Assembly (NCBI GenBank): GCA_964017235.1
Contig: OZ024929.1
Coordinates: 22,937,464 to 23,001,463, forward strand
Direction: 5' to 3'
Length of the DNA: 64,000 nt
Source: Sabellastarte sp. h YS-2021
Taxonomy: Eukaryota > Annelida > Polychaeta > Sabellida > Sabellidae
Of the stretch, positions 1 through 10,484 are shown piece after piece. Within the stretch, counting starts at the first letter, position 1. The number at the start of each line of letters is the position of its first letter. The translations under genes were made by a program, and so were the position numbers. The notes under the pieces are model-generated. The model ran no database searches, had not been told where the DNA came from, and saw only the letters and a list, made by a program, of their open reading frames with translations.

Positions 1-282
1 CTACCATTGTCGTTTCTTGACAATATCTTTAACGGCATCTTTTCTGTCTCTTTCCCATAAATGTTCTGTTGACATGCTCTGGTCAATTGTGATTCTCTTC
101 TTTAGCCAAACAGTAGCTAAATCTGGGTTTCGCATGAGGAACATGCCTCTCCTTTCCCACCTGCTGTCTGTAGCCATTAGAAATACAGGTTTTGGGACTG
201 GTACATAAAACTTTAAATTATCTCTCAATATCTGAGTGTGTGCTGTTATGCCTAAGAGTCTGATTACTGAAAAATCGGACAT
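1..282 (-). CDS. Unrecognised 93-codon ORF or terminal exon
   Basis: The frame ends in a TAG stop at the very first bases of the window and opens from an ATG at 280-282. It stays open for about ten codons upstream of that ATG before a stop, so it could also be a terminal exon. The second half is rich in Arg, Lys, Asp and Glu and contains Trp-rich stretches such as DSRWERRG and STEHLWERDRKD. This looks more protein-like than random AT-rich translation. I do not recognise a family. It may be a transposon-derived peptide or a host exon whose other exons lie outside the window. No neighbouring exon with matching phase was found. Confidence 0.3.
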   Translation of the reverse strand: MSDFSVIRLLGITAHTQILRDNLKFYVPVPKPVFLMATDSRWERRGMFLMRNPDLATVWLKKRITIDQSMSTEHLWERDRKDAVKDIVKKRQW

Positions 283-299
283 TAAGCACCATAAAAGTC

Positions 300-2585
300 C
301 GTGTGATTCGATTTATATTGTAAGGGCCAATAAAACCTAACCTATCTGTGTTGTGATGGCTTCATTAATTTACTAATGGTGTTGAAAGACATTCAATTAC
401 AATAAACGGCCGGACAAGTAGGTTAATGGGGTTAATTACACATCTGTCACCATACAGTTAACGCTATCTTATTCTTCCAAAACATACACTAAGCAAGGCA
501 TCTTTAAACTATCTTAAAACCACCGTAAACCTATCTTACCGTTCGTCATCTTTTGATCTAATAGCGGTCTTAAACCTATACTTTTCACCGTTTTCATCTT
601 AAGTCATCTTAAACCGATCGTGGGGACCAAGGAAGCTATTGCCTCGGAAAGCTATCGGGAAAAATCAGCTGTCTCAAACTCCACCATGGATTGTGAATGT
701 TTTTATTTTTTTCAGTTGGGATGTATACAATAATGGAGCAGGTCTATTACTTTGATGTGTTGTCTCTGTAGTGATGTAATTCTCGTTCCCAGGAATCTGG
801 GTTCAGCTAACATATATAAGCCTTAATTTGAGATTATGTACATTTGTCTCATTGCTTTTTCGTGCATTTTTAGAAGGACCATATTTGTGTTGATTTTCAA
901 CTGAGCCTGGTGAGTTTTAATTCTCCCTGGGGTGTAAATCAAAGGTTGAACTTATTCTGACGTTTACATTACTAAGGGGGACTTTCAGTCTCTCGTGGGA
1001 TTTGCCTTGTATTGGTTATTTTTTGTATCTGAAGTCGTTATACTTGTCTATTTCAATTACTGGAATCCTCATGTGTTGCTCTCAATGCCTTTCTTGAGGC
1101 TTTTTAGTTTTCACTAGTGTGTTATGGTTAGTTTGAAAAGAATTCGTGACATGCACAACTTCCTTGTTAAGTGTTTCTTTATACCCCTGACACTGCTACT
1201 AAAAGCACATTATACAGTTATTTCTTTGTTAGTTATGTAGGACAGCTTAATGAAGTAGAGGTCCAGGTAAACCTAAGAGACTAGGCTACTTTCTGGATGA
1301 CTTTTTGATTTTCCAATGTTTAGAATTGCTCATCATTATTTGCTCAAAGTATTGCCCTGTGTATTACATATTGGGTGAGAGTGAGGATGTGTCATAAATC
1401 TGTGAATTTGACAATACTTTTTGTAGTTATTTTTACTCATTTTTTTGGCTTTTCCTCCACAGCAGGACAATTAATATTTAGATATGTTGACTCAGATTCA
1501 GGTTCTGGTAAAAGATTTTGAAGGGGTCAACTTTAATTTTTCCATTTTACAGTCACCTCCCCTTTTGGGTACGTTCTGGGTTGATCTTTAAATGTGGGCA
1601 GTTCTCTTTTGCCATTGTCACCCTCAGTGAATCAGTTGCCAAATGCCACTTGAACGCAAATCGTCCAGTTTAAAACTAGCTAGCCTTCCAAGTGTTTCTC
1701 ACTGTTTCACTGGTGCCTTTTCACCAAATAATGAAGCGAGGTACATGGAATTAAATACATTGGTGACTCTCTGCATTGACACTACCCCAACCTCTTCCCT
1801 TACTTTCCAATATCACCTATGTCACTAGTATCTGGATGTCTGAACATTTTTGGAATTTTTTTGGCATTAAAAACCATATTTAACTCTACCCACACGAGCT
1901 TGAAAAGGTGACCAACTTGTTTTCTAAATACCTCCCTCAAATTTCCCAATTCATCTGGTTCAGAATTGTAAAATAAAATTTTCTTCCACTTTGTTGCCCA
2001 GTTTTGCAAGCTATACAGCTACCCTGCCACCCTCTAAAACTTTGTTAAGATCAGTATGCCTGAATTCTTTAGTATTCTCCCATTTGCTTAACATGCCCTA
2101 TAATGCTGGTCTGTTGTCCATTCTTGGGGCCCGAGTTTTGCTTTCTGCTTACTGATACAATGTAGCAGTCAGGGACTAAAATTTGAATATTTTGCAGCTT
2201 TTTTAGAAATATATATATTCTTTGAACCCCATTCTGTTTTCTCCTGATCCTAGTGTTCGCCTGGGGAAGGATAAATATTGTATATTGATCATCAAGTATT
2301 ATCTAGTAAAGTGTTCTGTAGAGCTTCTATATGTCGCTGGGGCTGGTTTCACAAAAGAACTAAGACTTAAGGTTAAGACTTTTGTCTTATGCTTATGCTT
2401 AGTATGTGGTTTTATATTTGGTGGATTTCACAAATCTAATCTAATCTACTGTTTGCAAGCGCAATATCTTCAACACAGAGGGGAACTCAGTGCACTAATT
2501 AAACAATATAATTATCAAAGGGAGAGTCAAGGGGCGTTCAAGGTCAGTAATCCAGGATTGTGGGTGTGACCAGGAGGGAAGAAAA
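300..2585. other. Noncoding stretch
   Basis: No convincing coding region. AT-rich sequence with short chance ORFs only. It includes a diverged MITE-like patch (440-680) and, at about 2340-2405, a TAAGACTTAAGG/GTCTTATG-rich patch similar to the inverted-repeat element near 21.8-22.3 kb. Confidence 0.5.
440..680 (-). repeat. Diverged copy of the MITE at 43237-43762
   Basis: Short phrases such as CATCTTAAGTCATCTTAAAC followed by CGATCGTGG and TATCGGGAAA match, in the same order, the reverse complement of the interior of the TTAA-flanked MITE at 43237-43762. The terminal inverted repeats are not recognisable, so this is probably a decayed or partial copy. Similarity was judged by eye. Confidence 0.35.
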
Positions 2586-4420
2586 CTAAGTTGGGAAACT
2601 AGAGCTGAAGAGGTGGGTTTTGAGGTGCTTCCTAAACGATGCAACTGAGGGACTGTTTCTTACATGAAAGGGGAAAGAGTTCCAAAGGACAGGGGGATAG
2701 TGACTGAGGGAATTAGAAAAGGTTGTTTGATTGATTTTTTAACTTTACAATCAAAAGTGGGGGTTTGAAGGAACTTGAGTTTGGTGGTACTTCGCCTTGT
2801 ATTTCTAGAAGAGGTATAGGGGTGGATTAATTCTCTTAGGTAAACTGGTTGACCTTGGTTGAGAATTTTGTATGTAATAAGGCCAATTTAAAATGTACCC
2901 TGTATCTGACTGGTAGCCAGTGGAGTTTTTTTAGTTGAGGGGTAATGTGAGAGAATTTAGAGGAACGGGTGACAACCCTGCAGAGTGAGTTTTGGACTAG
3001 CTGCAATCTCCTTAACTCAAAATCAGTGAGCGATAAGAATAGTGAATTGCAGTAGTCCAACCTGCTGCTCACCAAAGCATTTGCTAACAGCACTGATGTA
3101 TTATGGTATAGAAGGGGACAAATTCTGTAGAGGTCTCTCGCATGTACTCTAGTGGACTTTATGACCTGTGACACGTGGTTTGAGAAATTGAAATTGGAGT
3201 CAAACACCACTGCGAGGTTCCTGACACTTTGTGCTGGCGAGACCTGATTTCCCAGAATATTGATAGGGAAGTGAGGGAGGAGTTTTTCTGGGAGCCTATA
3301 AGAATAAACTCGGTTTTGTCTGGGTTAAGTTTTAATTTATTTGTAAACATGAAATTTTGAATGTTGTTTAGGCAGTTCTTTAGTTTTGGGATAGAGTGAG
3401 AGAAATTTGCTGGTGAAAGTGTGAATGATTAGGCTGATTGGGTTAGTGTAGAGAGAGAACAGAATTGGTCCAAGGACAGAGCCCTGGGGAACTCCATACT
3501 GGAGCACAGCAGGATGGGAGAGTGTCCTTCCCAACTGGTATGATTTGAACCAGGAGAGTGCTAGCTCACTGATTCCATAATAAACATTGAGTCTGTCCAG
3601 GAGAATGGTGTGGTCAATGGTATCGAAAGCAGCGGATAGATCCAGAAGAGTAAGGGCAGTAACAGACCCATTGGCCATATTAAGAAGAATATCGTTATGA
3701 ATATTAAGGAGGGCACTTTCAGTAGAATGGTGTTTTCTATAAGCCGATTGGAAGGCAGTCATAAGGCTGGCTTCATCAAGATGAGTTTGTAGCTACTACC
3801 CTTTCAAGTATCTTTGAGATAAAGTTTAAATTTGAGACAGGCCTATAATTTTGAAAACTTCTTTGTCTAAGGATGATTTTTGAGGATAGGGGTAACATGA
3901 GTTTGCTTGAAAAAATTTGGACACTTGCCTTGCTTAAGAGAAGCATTGATTTTTGAAGTGATTGGGGTAATGAGAATATTGAGATAATCCAGAACAAGTG
4001 GGCCAAGGGTCTAAGGAACATGATTTACTAGGAGAGTTGGTAATAAGTTTAGTAACTTGATCCCCTGTTACAGTAGAAAAAGTGGAGAACATTGGGGCAG
4101 GAGAGTCAGGGGTGATGCGTTGCAAATTGACAGAAGCAGAGAATGTTGAGCATATTTTTTCAATTTTTTTCTGTGAAGAACTCCACAAACCTGTCAGCCA
4201 AAAGCTGAGGGGGCTTTATTGATGGGAGGATCTTGGCTGGAAGTCTGTGTAACACATCACCCAGGACACGCCATAATTTTTGTGGGTTGTGGTGATTATC
4301 CTGAATTTTTGCTTTAAGGAATTAAGATTTAGCCTGCATGCAGATTCTACTGTATTGGTGGACTTGCATGTACTGTGATCTGTTGAAGGTGGATTTATTT
4401 CTTCTCCAAATGTGTTCAAA
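2586..4420 (-). pseudogene. CR1/L2-like non-LTR retrotransposon, 5'-truncated and broken reverse transcriptase
   Basis: Reading the minus strand from 4420 to 2586 gives, in pieces across several frames, a LINE ORF2. The order is a linker (KLWRVLGDVLHR-like), the fingers motif NYRPVSNLNFISKILERVV, then QSAYRKHHSTESALL, motif A LLDLSAAFDTIDH, motif B GVPQGSVLGP, then NPDKTEFILIG and a C-terminal thumb region ending FRKHLKTHLF before a TAG at 2586-2588. These motifs and their order are typical of the CR1/L2 group. The catalytic YADD box that should lie between motif B and NPDKTEF is absent around 3400, apparently through an internal deletion. At least four frameshifts or stops also break the ORF. 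The endonuclease domain is missing upstream of 4420, as in a 5'-truncated retroposed copy. It cannot encode an active enzyme. Confidence 0.85.
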
Positions 4421-4699
4421 CAAACAAAGCAGTTAAGTCTAAGCGTTTAGTTAATTCCAGGGGCTGTATTCACAAGTATGGTTGCCATATACAATTTTAT
4501 GCACTTCATTATTTGAAATGGCTGAAACTACAGTATTGAGGATAACATTTCCCCTGGGTAGTCTTCAAAAGTTTTTAATGTGTCTAAAACTTTTCCATAG
4601 CAAAATTGCACTTTTCCTGACATAAAATGTGCGAAAAGGGTCTATGTCACCTGTAGTATATTTCGAGTAAAAATAAAGGCTACAAACAAGTCACATGAC

Positions 4700-5000
4700 A
4701 CAAAAAACAGATTGAGCCTACAACTGCTTTTATATTCACTGGTCCCCCTATATAAGTCACAATCTTTTTTATATTTTTTTCCGTAAATCTTGCCTTTACT
4801 TATTTCCAATATAAAATGGTGGATAACAAAAGGCAGTGGGCATATACGCAAACATATCACTTATGAAGATTCACAATACATTACTCCTGGTATACATTTG
4901 TATTATTTTTGTTATCTTCATTCATGAAATTTTTTGCACGTTTTTGCATTTGTCACATGAAGTTTTCCTGTTATCTATATGGGGTACTAAAACATTGTTA
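4700..5000 (+). repeat. Dispersed noncoding repeat, copy 1
   Basis: This stretch aligns by eye in direct orientation with 57510-57820. Shared phrases include AATGGTGGATAA, AACATATCACTTA, GAAGATT and TGTTATCTTCATTC, in the same order and at similar spacing. A weaker match sits near 45100-45270 in intron 1 of the host gene. No coding potential or terminal repeats were seen, so the class is unknown. Confidence 0.55.
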
Positions 5001-6035
5001 ACAAAAGAGATTTTCCCTTGCTTACATAATTTGAATGTGTCATTATTTACTAAGAAACTGGTATTATCATTAACTCAATCTACAGAACAACTTTCAGACG
5101 AGCTAGTTAGCAGCTGTACAGACTGATTATACCTATTTTCTGGTAAAATTGGAGTTATCGAGAATATCTATGTGGCTTTTCCCTAGACATTAATCTAGGA
5201 TATGATTACTAAGAGAAATTTTAAATGAAACAGGTTCCTTGTATAGATTTTTACTAACAGATATTAAACTTCTGTTGGTATAACACCTCCTGTTAAAACC
5301 GTAGTGAGTTTCTTTTTAATAAACTCCTGTTTCTGTCCAAAATAGGAGTTTTATATTTCAAATTTTAAATTCTCTTGTGAAAGAATGACACTTGTGACAT
5401 GATTAATGACCAAATTCAGCGATAATTTTTTTTTCAAGAAGTGTATGTAATTAGGGTGTTCCATTAGGACCGACCCTATAACCGGCTCTACGACTCTAGG
5501 GTTGGTATGAAAAGACGAAAATCCAGAATAAAGTGCACAAAAGTTTTAGTCAGTTTCACCCCACCCCCCTCCCAGCTTGTCTGGATCTACCTCCCGACCT
5601 GACTTGAAGTCAGAGTGTTTTTTTCAATGACAAGACTAGAAACTAACAGGATAAGCTGTAAACCATGAACAGACAAGCCGTACTAGACCACGACGGGCCG
5701 TAGTGACAAACCGACAAGACTGGAGCAGAATCCTGACCCATCCCTATTAGACTGATTAATTTCTGGAGTCAGGATAGTGAGTCAGCATCAAACCAGCACT
5801 ATATAAATCCCTTCTGGCTGCTATAACTCATCATTCATCACAGCAAAGATGCCAGCTACACATCATAGAGATTAATATTTTGATCTTCATTATGATTTGC
5901 AGAGGAAAAAGTAAAGATCTGAATCCAGGACTACCACCTTTCCTGACAGCCAGTGCCTTTACCACACTCCCCCACCACCACCACCCAGGAGAAAAAGGAA
6001 GCCACAAAACCCCTGGGTCATGAGCCGGATCCTTC
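5000..6035. other. Noncoding stretch upstream of the Harbinger relic
   Basis: No gene seen. TATATAAAT at about 5801 and a following CA-rich stretch could be remnants of the Harbinger transposase promoter or leader, but this is only positional inference. Confidence 0.35.
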
Positions 6036-6039
6036 AAAG

Positions 6040-6780
6040 AGAAGAAAGAGGCTGCTACAGAACTCTTACCAAAATTTTGTCAGGATGCCATTGGCTTTTG
6101 TGACCTCATCGAAGCATGCATACACCACCACGTCAAGGAGTCAGTCTCCAATTTTAGGAAGTCATTAGAAGTTGGATTGAAACTGGCAAAGCTGAGACAG
6201 CTGGCAACAGGAGAGATGTACATGTCCTTACAGAATCGCTGGCTGGTTGGCCAAACTACCATTTGTAAATTCATCCCTGTTGCCTGCCTCTTTATCCTTG
6301 CTGAATTTCAGGAAGAGTGCTTGGCCTGAATTACCACTCCTAAATACTGAAAAGAGATCGAGGAAAAGTTCAGAAATAGATGGAATGTCACCCACACTCT
6401 TGGGGCAATAGATGGGAAGTATATCCCCATGAGGAGGTCCAAGAAATCTGGCAGTGAATATTTCAATTACAGTGGCTTCTTTCCTTAGTACTGCTAGCCC
6501 TGGTTGATGCAGAATACAGATTCCTCTCAGTAGATGTTGGTTAAGTAGATCTTCATCAGATGCACGAATATTTAACCTCAGCAAGTTGAGTAAAAAGAAT
6601 GAGAATGGCACCTTGGGGCTTCTGCCACTTGAACTGCTGGGGGAGAGAGGACCAGATTTGCACTACTATTTGCCGGGTGATGACGTCTTCACATTCACAC
6701 CATGGCTTGTGATGCCGTACAGCAGAAGGCAACTCACCAGGGAAGAGAGAATAGCAGAAGGGGCAAGAAGAACCTGGCAT
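6040..6780 (+). pseudogene. PIF/Harbinger (DDE_Tnp_4-type) transposase relic
   Basis: Translation in pieces gives a Harbinger transposase. A REERGCYRTL-like N-terminus is followed by SNFRKSLEVGLKLAKLRQL, ATGEMYMSLQNRW and QTTICKFIPV (helix-turn-helix region). Then come LGAIDGKYIPMRRSKKSG with the first catalytic Asp at 6411-6413, FSLVLLALVDAEYRFLSVDVG with the second Asp at 6533-6535, and LHYYLPGDDVF and YSRRQLTREERIA. The third acidic residue normally in an ENAFG motif is missing because homology stops at about 6765. Two in-frame TGA codons occur near 6330 and 6350, one replacing an expected Trp codon. A frameshift occurs near 6485 and another near 6590. Harbinger elements usually carry a second Myb/MADF-like gene; a candidate remnant lies at 7584-7835 on the other strand. 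The copy is inactive. Confidence 0.85.
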
Positions 6781-6785
6781 CTATC

Positions 6786-6806
6786 AGTCCTTTTCAGGAC
6801 TACCCA
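6786..6806 (+). promoter_or_regulatory. Histone-type 3' stem-loop 1
   Basis: A 6-bp stem, AGTCCT and AGGACT, encloses the 4-nt loop TTTC and is followed directly by ACCCA. This is the geometry and 3' flank of the replication-dependent histone mRNA stem-loop (GGYYYTTYTHARRRCC then ACCCA). The only departure is an A-T outer pair instead of G-C, with both arms changed. It follows the Harbinger relic by about 20 bases. No histone coding sequence precedes it. Confidence 0.6.
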
Positions 6807-6809
6807 ATT

Positions 6810-7370
6810 ATTCCAAAAACTTTAATTTGAGCTAATGCTGCAAAAGTTTCCAACAAATTTCCCCCCAAACAAAATCACAAGTCTCACTGTTTATTAACTT
6901 TAACACAAGTTTGGTAAAAATGTTTCAAAAATTTTGTAAACCTTCAAAGTTAACAAATATTTTTTAGATATTTTTCTTGCAAATTTCCAAGATATTTCAA
7001 GCTTTAAAATTTTCTTAAGTATCAAAATCTTTTTAGAACTTAGAAAGTTTCTCAAAGGTCAAAACTCAAGAGGTTGGATGCAAAGGTCAAAACTATTTTA
7101 AAATTGTCAAAGTCTCTTTTGGATTTATTTTCAAGTTTTATTTTGGGGGCCAATGTTTTATTTTTTTATTTTGCCTTTTTTCAAGTTCTTTTTACAAAAT
7201 TTTATATTTTTAATAGTTCAAAATTTTTGCAGTCCATGTAAAGTTCGTTTTGCAGTTTCAAATTTTCAATCACTCATTCACCCAATTTGTTTGTTTTTTG
7301 CGTTTGGAGGTTATGGGTCTGATGTGGAGTAATGTTTTTCTTTTAATAACAAGCTCATTTATTGTTTTTG
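6810..7370. other. AT-rich noncoding stretch
   Basis: Dominated by T- and A-runs and CAAAATTTT-like phrases. No coding region found. It separates stem-loop 1 (+) from stem-loops 2 and 3 (-), like the gap between two convergent transcripts. Confidence 0.5.
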
Positions 7371-7377
7371 GAAGATT

Positions 7378-7398
7378 TGGGTGGTCCTGAGAAGGACC
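7378..7398 (-). promoter_or_regulatory. Histone-type 3' stem-loop 2, perfect consensus
   Basis: Read on the minus strand this is GGTCCT TCTC AGGACC followed by ACCCA. It has a 6-bp perfect stem and 4-nt loop and satisfies the metazoan histone stem-loop consensus at every position, including the 3' flank. No histone reading frame is seen upstream on the minus strand (7400-7900). Confidence 0.65.
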
Positions 7399-7407
7399 TA
7401 TGAATCA

Positions 7408-7428
7408 GCAGTGGTCCTGAAAAGGACT
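7408..7428 (-). promoter_or_regulatory. Histone-type 3' stem-loop 3, degenerate duplicate
   Basis: Minus-strand AGTCCT TTTC AGGACC with flank ACTGC. It is a near copy of stem-loop 2 positioned 30 bases 5' of it on the same strand. The outer pair is mismatched and the ACCCA flank is lost. It is probably a tandem duplicate that has decayed. Confidence 0.5.
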
Positions 7429-7583
7429 GATTGTAGGCAAGTCGAATAGGTCTACTGCTTAGGCTCGTATGCCTGCTGGGGGCTGGGGCTGGGCTGGCTT
7501 CTGAGGATGCTCTTTGTGCTGTCTGGTTGGAGGAGAGGCGGTGTGTTGATCTGGGTCACTCTTTAAAAACTGGTTGCATTGTG

Positions 7584-7835
7584 TCAATCTGCTGGTAATT
7601 CATGATTGTATATTCCCCAAAAGGCTAGAGAGTCCTGAGCTGTTGTGTGCACTTTTTTCTCCAAGGCAGTTTCTTTCTCCTTAAGCCTCAACCTCAGATG
7701 CCAGTGGTTGTAGAAGGCTGTTCTGGTGGTCCACTTGGCCTGCGAAAAGATGACAGAACTATTTCCATCTGTGTAAACTGGTCTAAGACCTGCTGGTCGA
7801 CAGTGTGGTATCCGACAGCATGCTGATCTCCACAC
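7584..7835 (-). pseudogene. Possible Harbinger accessory (Myb/MADF-like) protein remnant
   Basis: An open frame of 83 codons on the minus strand contains AKWTTRTAFYNHWHLRLRLK followed by a Lys/Glu-rich helix. This weakly resembles the end of a SANT/MADF-type DNA-binding domain, the kind of second protein that Harbinger elements usually encode. Its position, convergent to the transposase relic at 6040-6780, fits that reading. Translations of the flanking sequence on this strand are interrupted by stops. The assignment is an inference from one short motif and from context, and may be wrong. Confidence 0.22.
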
Positions 7836-8109
7836 TGTCTATGTCAGAAGAACCTCTGGAGATGTCATTTGCTGAGGCTGCGGATGCACTGTCTTTTTTG
7901 GCCAGGAACTTGAAACCTGACGATATGCCCCTTGCATCTGATGTGTGTCGTCAATAAGTTAATTTTTTCCTGAATCCCCTTTCTGCCTCTCTGTCATTTT
8001 CTTAGAAGCCAAGCCAGAATTGTACTTATTGAGTTTTCTGTAATCCCTAACCATACCATCTAATTACATTACTGTTCCGCATTGTTTATAACGTTAAGTA
8101 AGTAAATTT

Positions 8110-8770
8110 CATTTATTACCTCATGGAGCTGCTCAGCTGTCCACCTCCATTGCCAGCAGATTAGAACATGGCTTCTGTTCCTCTGCTTTTGGACAATATC
8201 ATATAATATGAAGGGACGTTAACTCATTACAGGTGGCAGCTGGGCTGCCCTACCACCAGGTTAACTTTAGTTATCTTACTGGCTCATTTAGAATATCTAG
8301 CAAATTGTTGGTTACCTGGGTCAAATATTAGTAATAATTTGACTGGTTTTTTCACATTATTCATGGTTTTCCCCACTGAAGCTTTTCAGGATGAAAGAAT
8401 CCCCGCTTCATAAAGTTCATCAAATTGAATAGAAAATTTGCACCCAAACTGCTTCGGCAATCACTACTGCTCTACAACACATTGTAGTACTCGGTGTCCA
8501 TCAAAGCTTTATATCTGGTACATTTTTATCATTCCTGCGACTTTCTACCTTTCTACCACAGTCTGTCAAGCAGGCTGTACTCGACATCTGGCTCGTAGTG
8601 ACGTGATTTTATCGTAACATGGAACCATAGTGATCATAAAGTGGTCCAAGACAATTCAAAATAGGAAGGACACTCACACCATACCTCTTCCCTCTTGCAG
8701 GATCTCTATAGCGATGACCTGTTCTGGCTTTTAAAGCCTTAATAGACATAGACCCAGGTGCAGATAATGA
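8110..8770 (+). pseudogene. Tyrosine-recombinase retrotransposon fragment (YR domain, decayed)
   Basis: Plus-strand translation in pieces gives LLAHLEYLAN then SNISNNL, EAFQDERIP, TRHLARSDVIL and VIIKWSKTIQNRKDTHTIPL. This order matches the N-terminal half of the YR in the minus-strand elements at 53522-54307 (ILAFMEYLAES, NIVNHLTAI, IQWSKTM) and 9486-10484 (LLSFLEFL, LTRGDVFF, VKWSKTM). Stops and frameshifts occur throughout and the catalytic HxxR...Y part is not recognisable. It points away from the intact element on its right, so it comes from a separate insertion. Confidence 0.6.
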
Positions 8771-9485
8771 TCACATAATTCAAATATACAAGAAAAAGAA
8801 TCTCAGTTTTGACATATTCAATGGCAAAAAAAAAACCCTTATAAAGCTACACTACATGCTTACGTCCAAAATCCCTGAAAATTGTGGAGGCGTAAATTTT
8901 GAATACTTGAACATTCAATGTTTATCCACCACTTACCTTCCATACCTTTACGGGGGCTGAGACAGCCTGAGCCTTTCACCATAGTATTGCCTTGAAAAAA
9001 CATCAAGGCTCACTGTATGTGGCGATCACAGTGCCCCTACCTGTGATTATGACCATACATGAGTGCGACAAACTGCACCTCTGATGCTATTTTTTACAAA
9101 GATAACACCCACATGGGATTATATTTTTATTTCTATTTTTTCTACAATTATGTACAATACTACAGGCATCTTTGTAAATTAGGGTCACCTTAAGAGAGTT
9201 AGAAGAAGATGAGTATGAGGCCACCTGAAATAAAGATTACTTATTAAACAACTTTAGTGTAACCATAAAGTCAATCTATCATGAAAAGTTACTCAGTTTA
9301 AGATGAGCATTCAAGCTAAGGTGGCCTTAAAGAATTACATACAATTTACTACTTACTTATAGCCAAGATAAGGTGATCCTAATGACCAGAATTACTAATA
9401 CTGTTAATACTAAAATGTATATCAATATGTATAAATATATCTATGTGCCAAAACGAGGTAGATGCCAACCTCCACCAACGCCCAA

Positions 9486-10484
9486 CTAGGAGGTAGTAGA
9501 AGACAATAGGGCCTGGAATGCCTCAGCTACCTGTTGAGAGGCATTGTGGTCCTGAACAATGTATCTCCACACACAATCAGACGTCCAGGTGCCATGGCTC
9601 TGAATATTTTGCAAGGATACATTGGAATTAAATGCCAGTGAGGCACCTGAACGCCTGAAGGTGTGGAGAGACATACCAGAGTCCTGCAAACCCAATCTGG
9701 TGAGGACCTGGGTAAAATTACGTCTCGTTTGGGTATCTGTCAATGGCACCCACTGGGCCCTTGCATTTTTAATTTGAAACAAAGGGGTGTCCTGATGACC
9801 CGGAGTTAACATTAACAAATTTTTCACTGCTGTGACTGGGCAGAGAGGAGAGTGAGAAAGAAATGGTAATTTTAGAATTTTAACTGAATCTCTGGTTTGC
9901 ATAGTTTTGCTCCACTTTACTAGAACATGAAGACCAGGTGAGGCAAAAAATACATCACCCCTGGTAAGCTGTTCCAATGGTGAAAAGGCATCAATTTTAT
10001 GAGGAACCAGATTGGAGATACGTAAGAATGAGAAAAAGGCAACCAAATATAAAGTTTTAAAAATTTGACCCATCCACATGCTGTCACAGGTAGCTACAAT
10101 GTCTTTTAACATGTCAATATCAATGATTTTTTTAATTTTCACTGTGAATTGCCTTGTCATTCTGAGGGATTTTTGAAATAGTGTGATCCTTTGATCATAA
10201 AAAGCTATGGTGGACACACCATGCATGGCTAAGGTCGTTTTAATTGCAGAGATGTAGTTAGCAATATTTGAAGGGGAGATTTGATTCACAGTCAAGAATT
10301 CTAGAAAAGACAGCAGAATGAGTGGAGTGAGATGGTGCAGCTTAACATTAATGAAACAACAAAATGCTACGAATAATTTGAATTTTCTGATGTAAGAAGC
10401 CATGGTGGCTGGCCTGAACGCGTGCTGAAGCCTGGTTGTAGCCCTGGAAGCCAGCTGTGTCGCTGTTGGGTTCAAACCTGTCAT
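9486..10484 (-). CDS. Tyrosine recombinase of the DIRS-type element
   Basis: An uninterrupted 332-residue ORF. This enzyme family integrates the circular double-stranded DNA copy of the retrotransposon by site-specific recombination, without target-site duplication. N-terminal residues 15-120 form the helical core-binding region. The catalytic residues are visible: Arg155 in FSFLRISNLV, a Lys in VLVKWSKTM near 190, His274-x-x-Arg277 in LHTFRRSGASLAF, His297 in SHGTW and the nucleophile Tyr308 in VWRYIV. Its ATG overlaps the TGA of the RT ORF in an ATGA arrangement, so it is probably translated by termination-reinitiation from the same RNA. Related but broken YR copies lie at 8110-8770 and 53522-54307. 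Confidence 0.92.
   Translation of the reverse strand: MTGLNPTATQLASRATTRLQHAFRPATMASYIRKFKLFVAFCCFINVKLHHLTPLILLSFLEFLTVNQISPSNIANYISAIKTTLAMHGVSTIAFYDQRITLFQKSLRMTRQFTVKIKKIIDIDMLKDIVATCDSMWMGQIFKTLYLVAFFSFLRISNLVPHKIDAFSPLEQLTRGDVFFASPGLHVLVKWSKTMQTRDSVKILKLPFLSHSPLCPVTAVKNLLMLTPGHQDTPLFQIKNARAQWVPLTDTQTRRNFTQVLTRLGLQDSGMSLHTFRRSGASLAFNSNVSLQNIQSHGTWTSDCVWRYIVQDHNASQQVAEAFQALLSSTTS

Noticed and set aside
2222-2569. A 115-codon plus-strand ORF
   Set aside because: It runs through the TAAGACTTAAGG-type repeat and into the 3' end of the LINE fragment on the opposite strand. No protein-like features.
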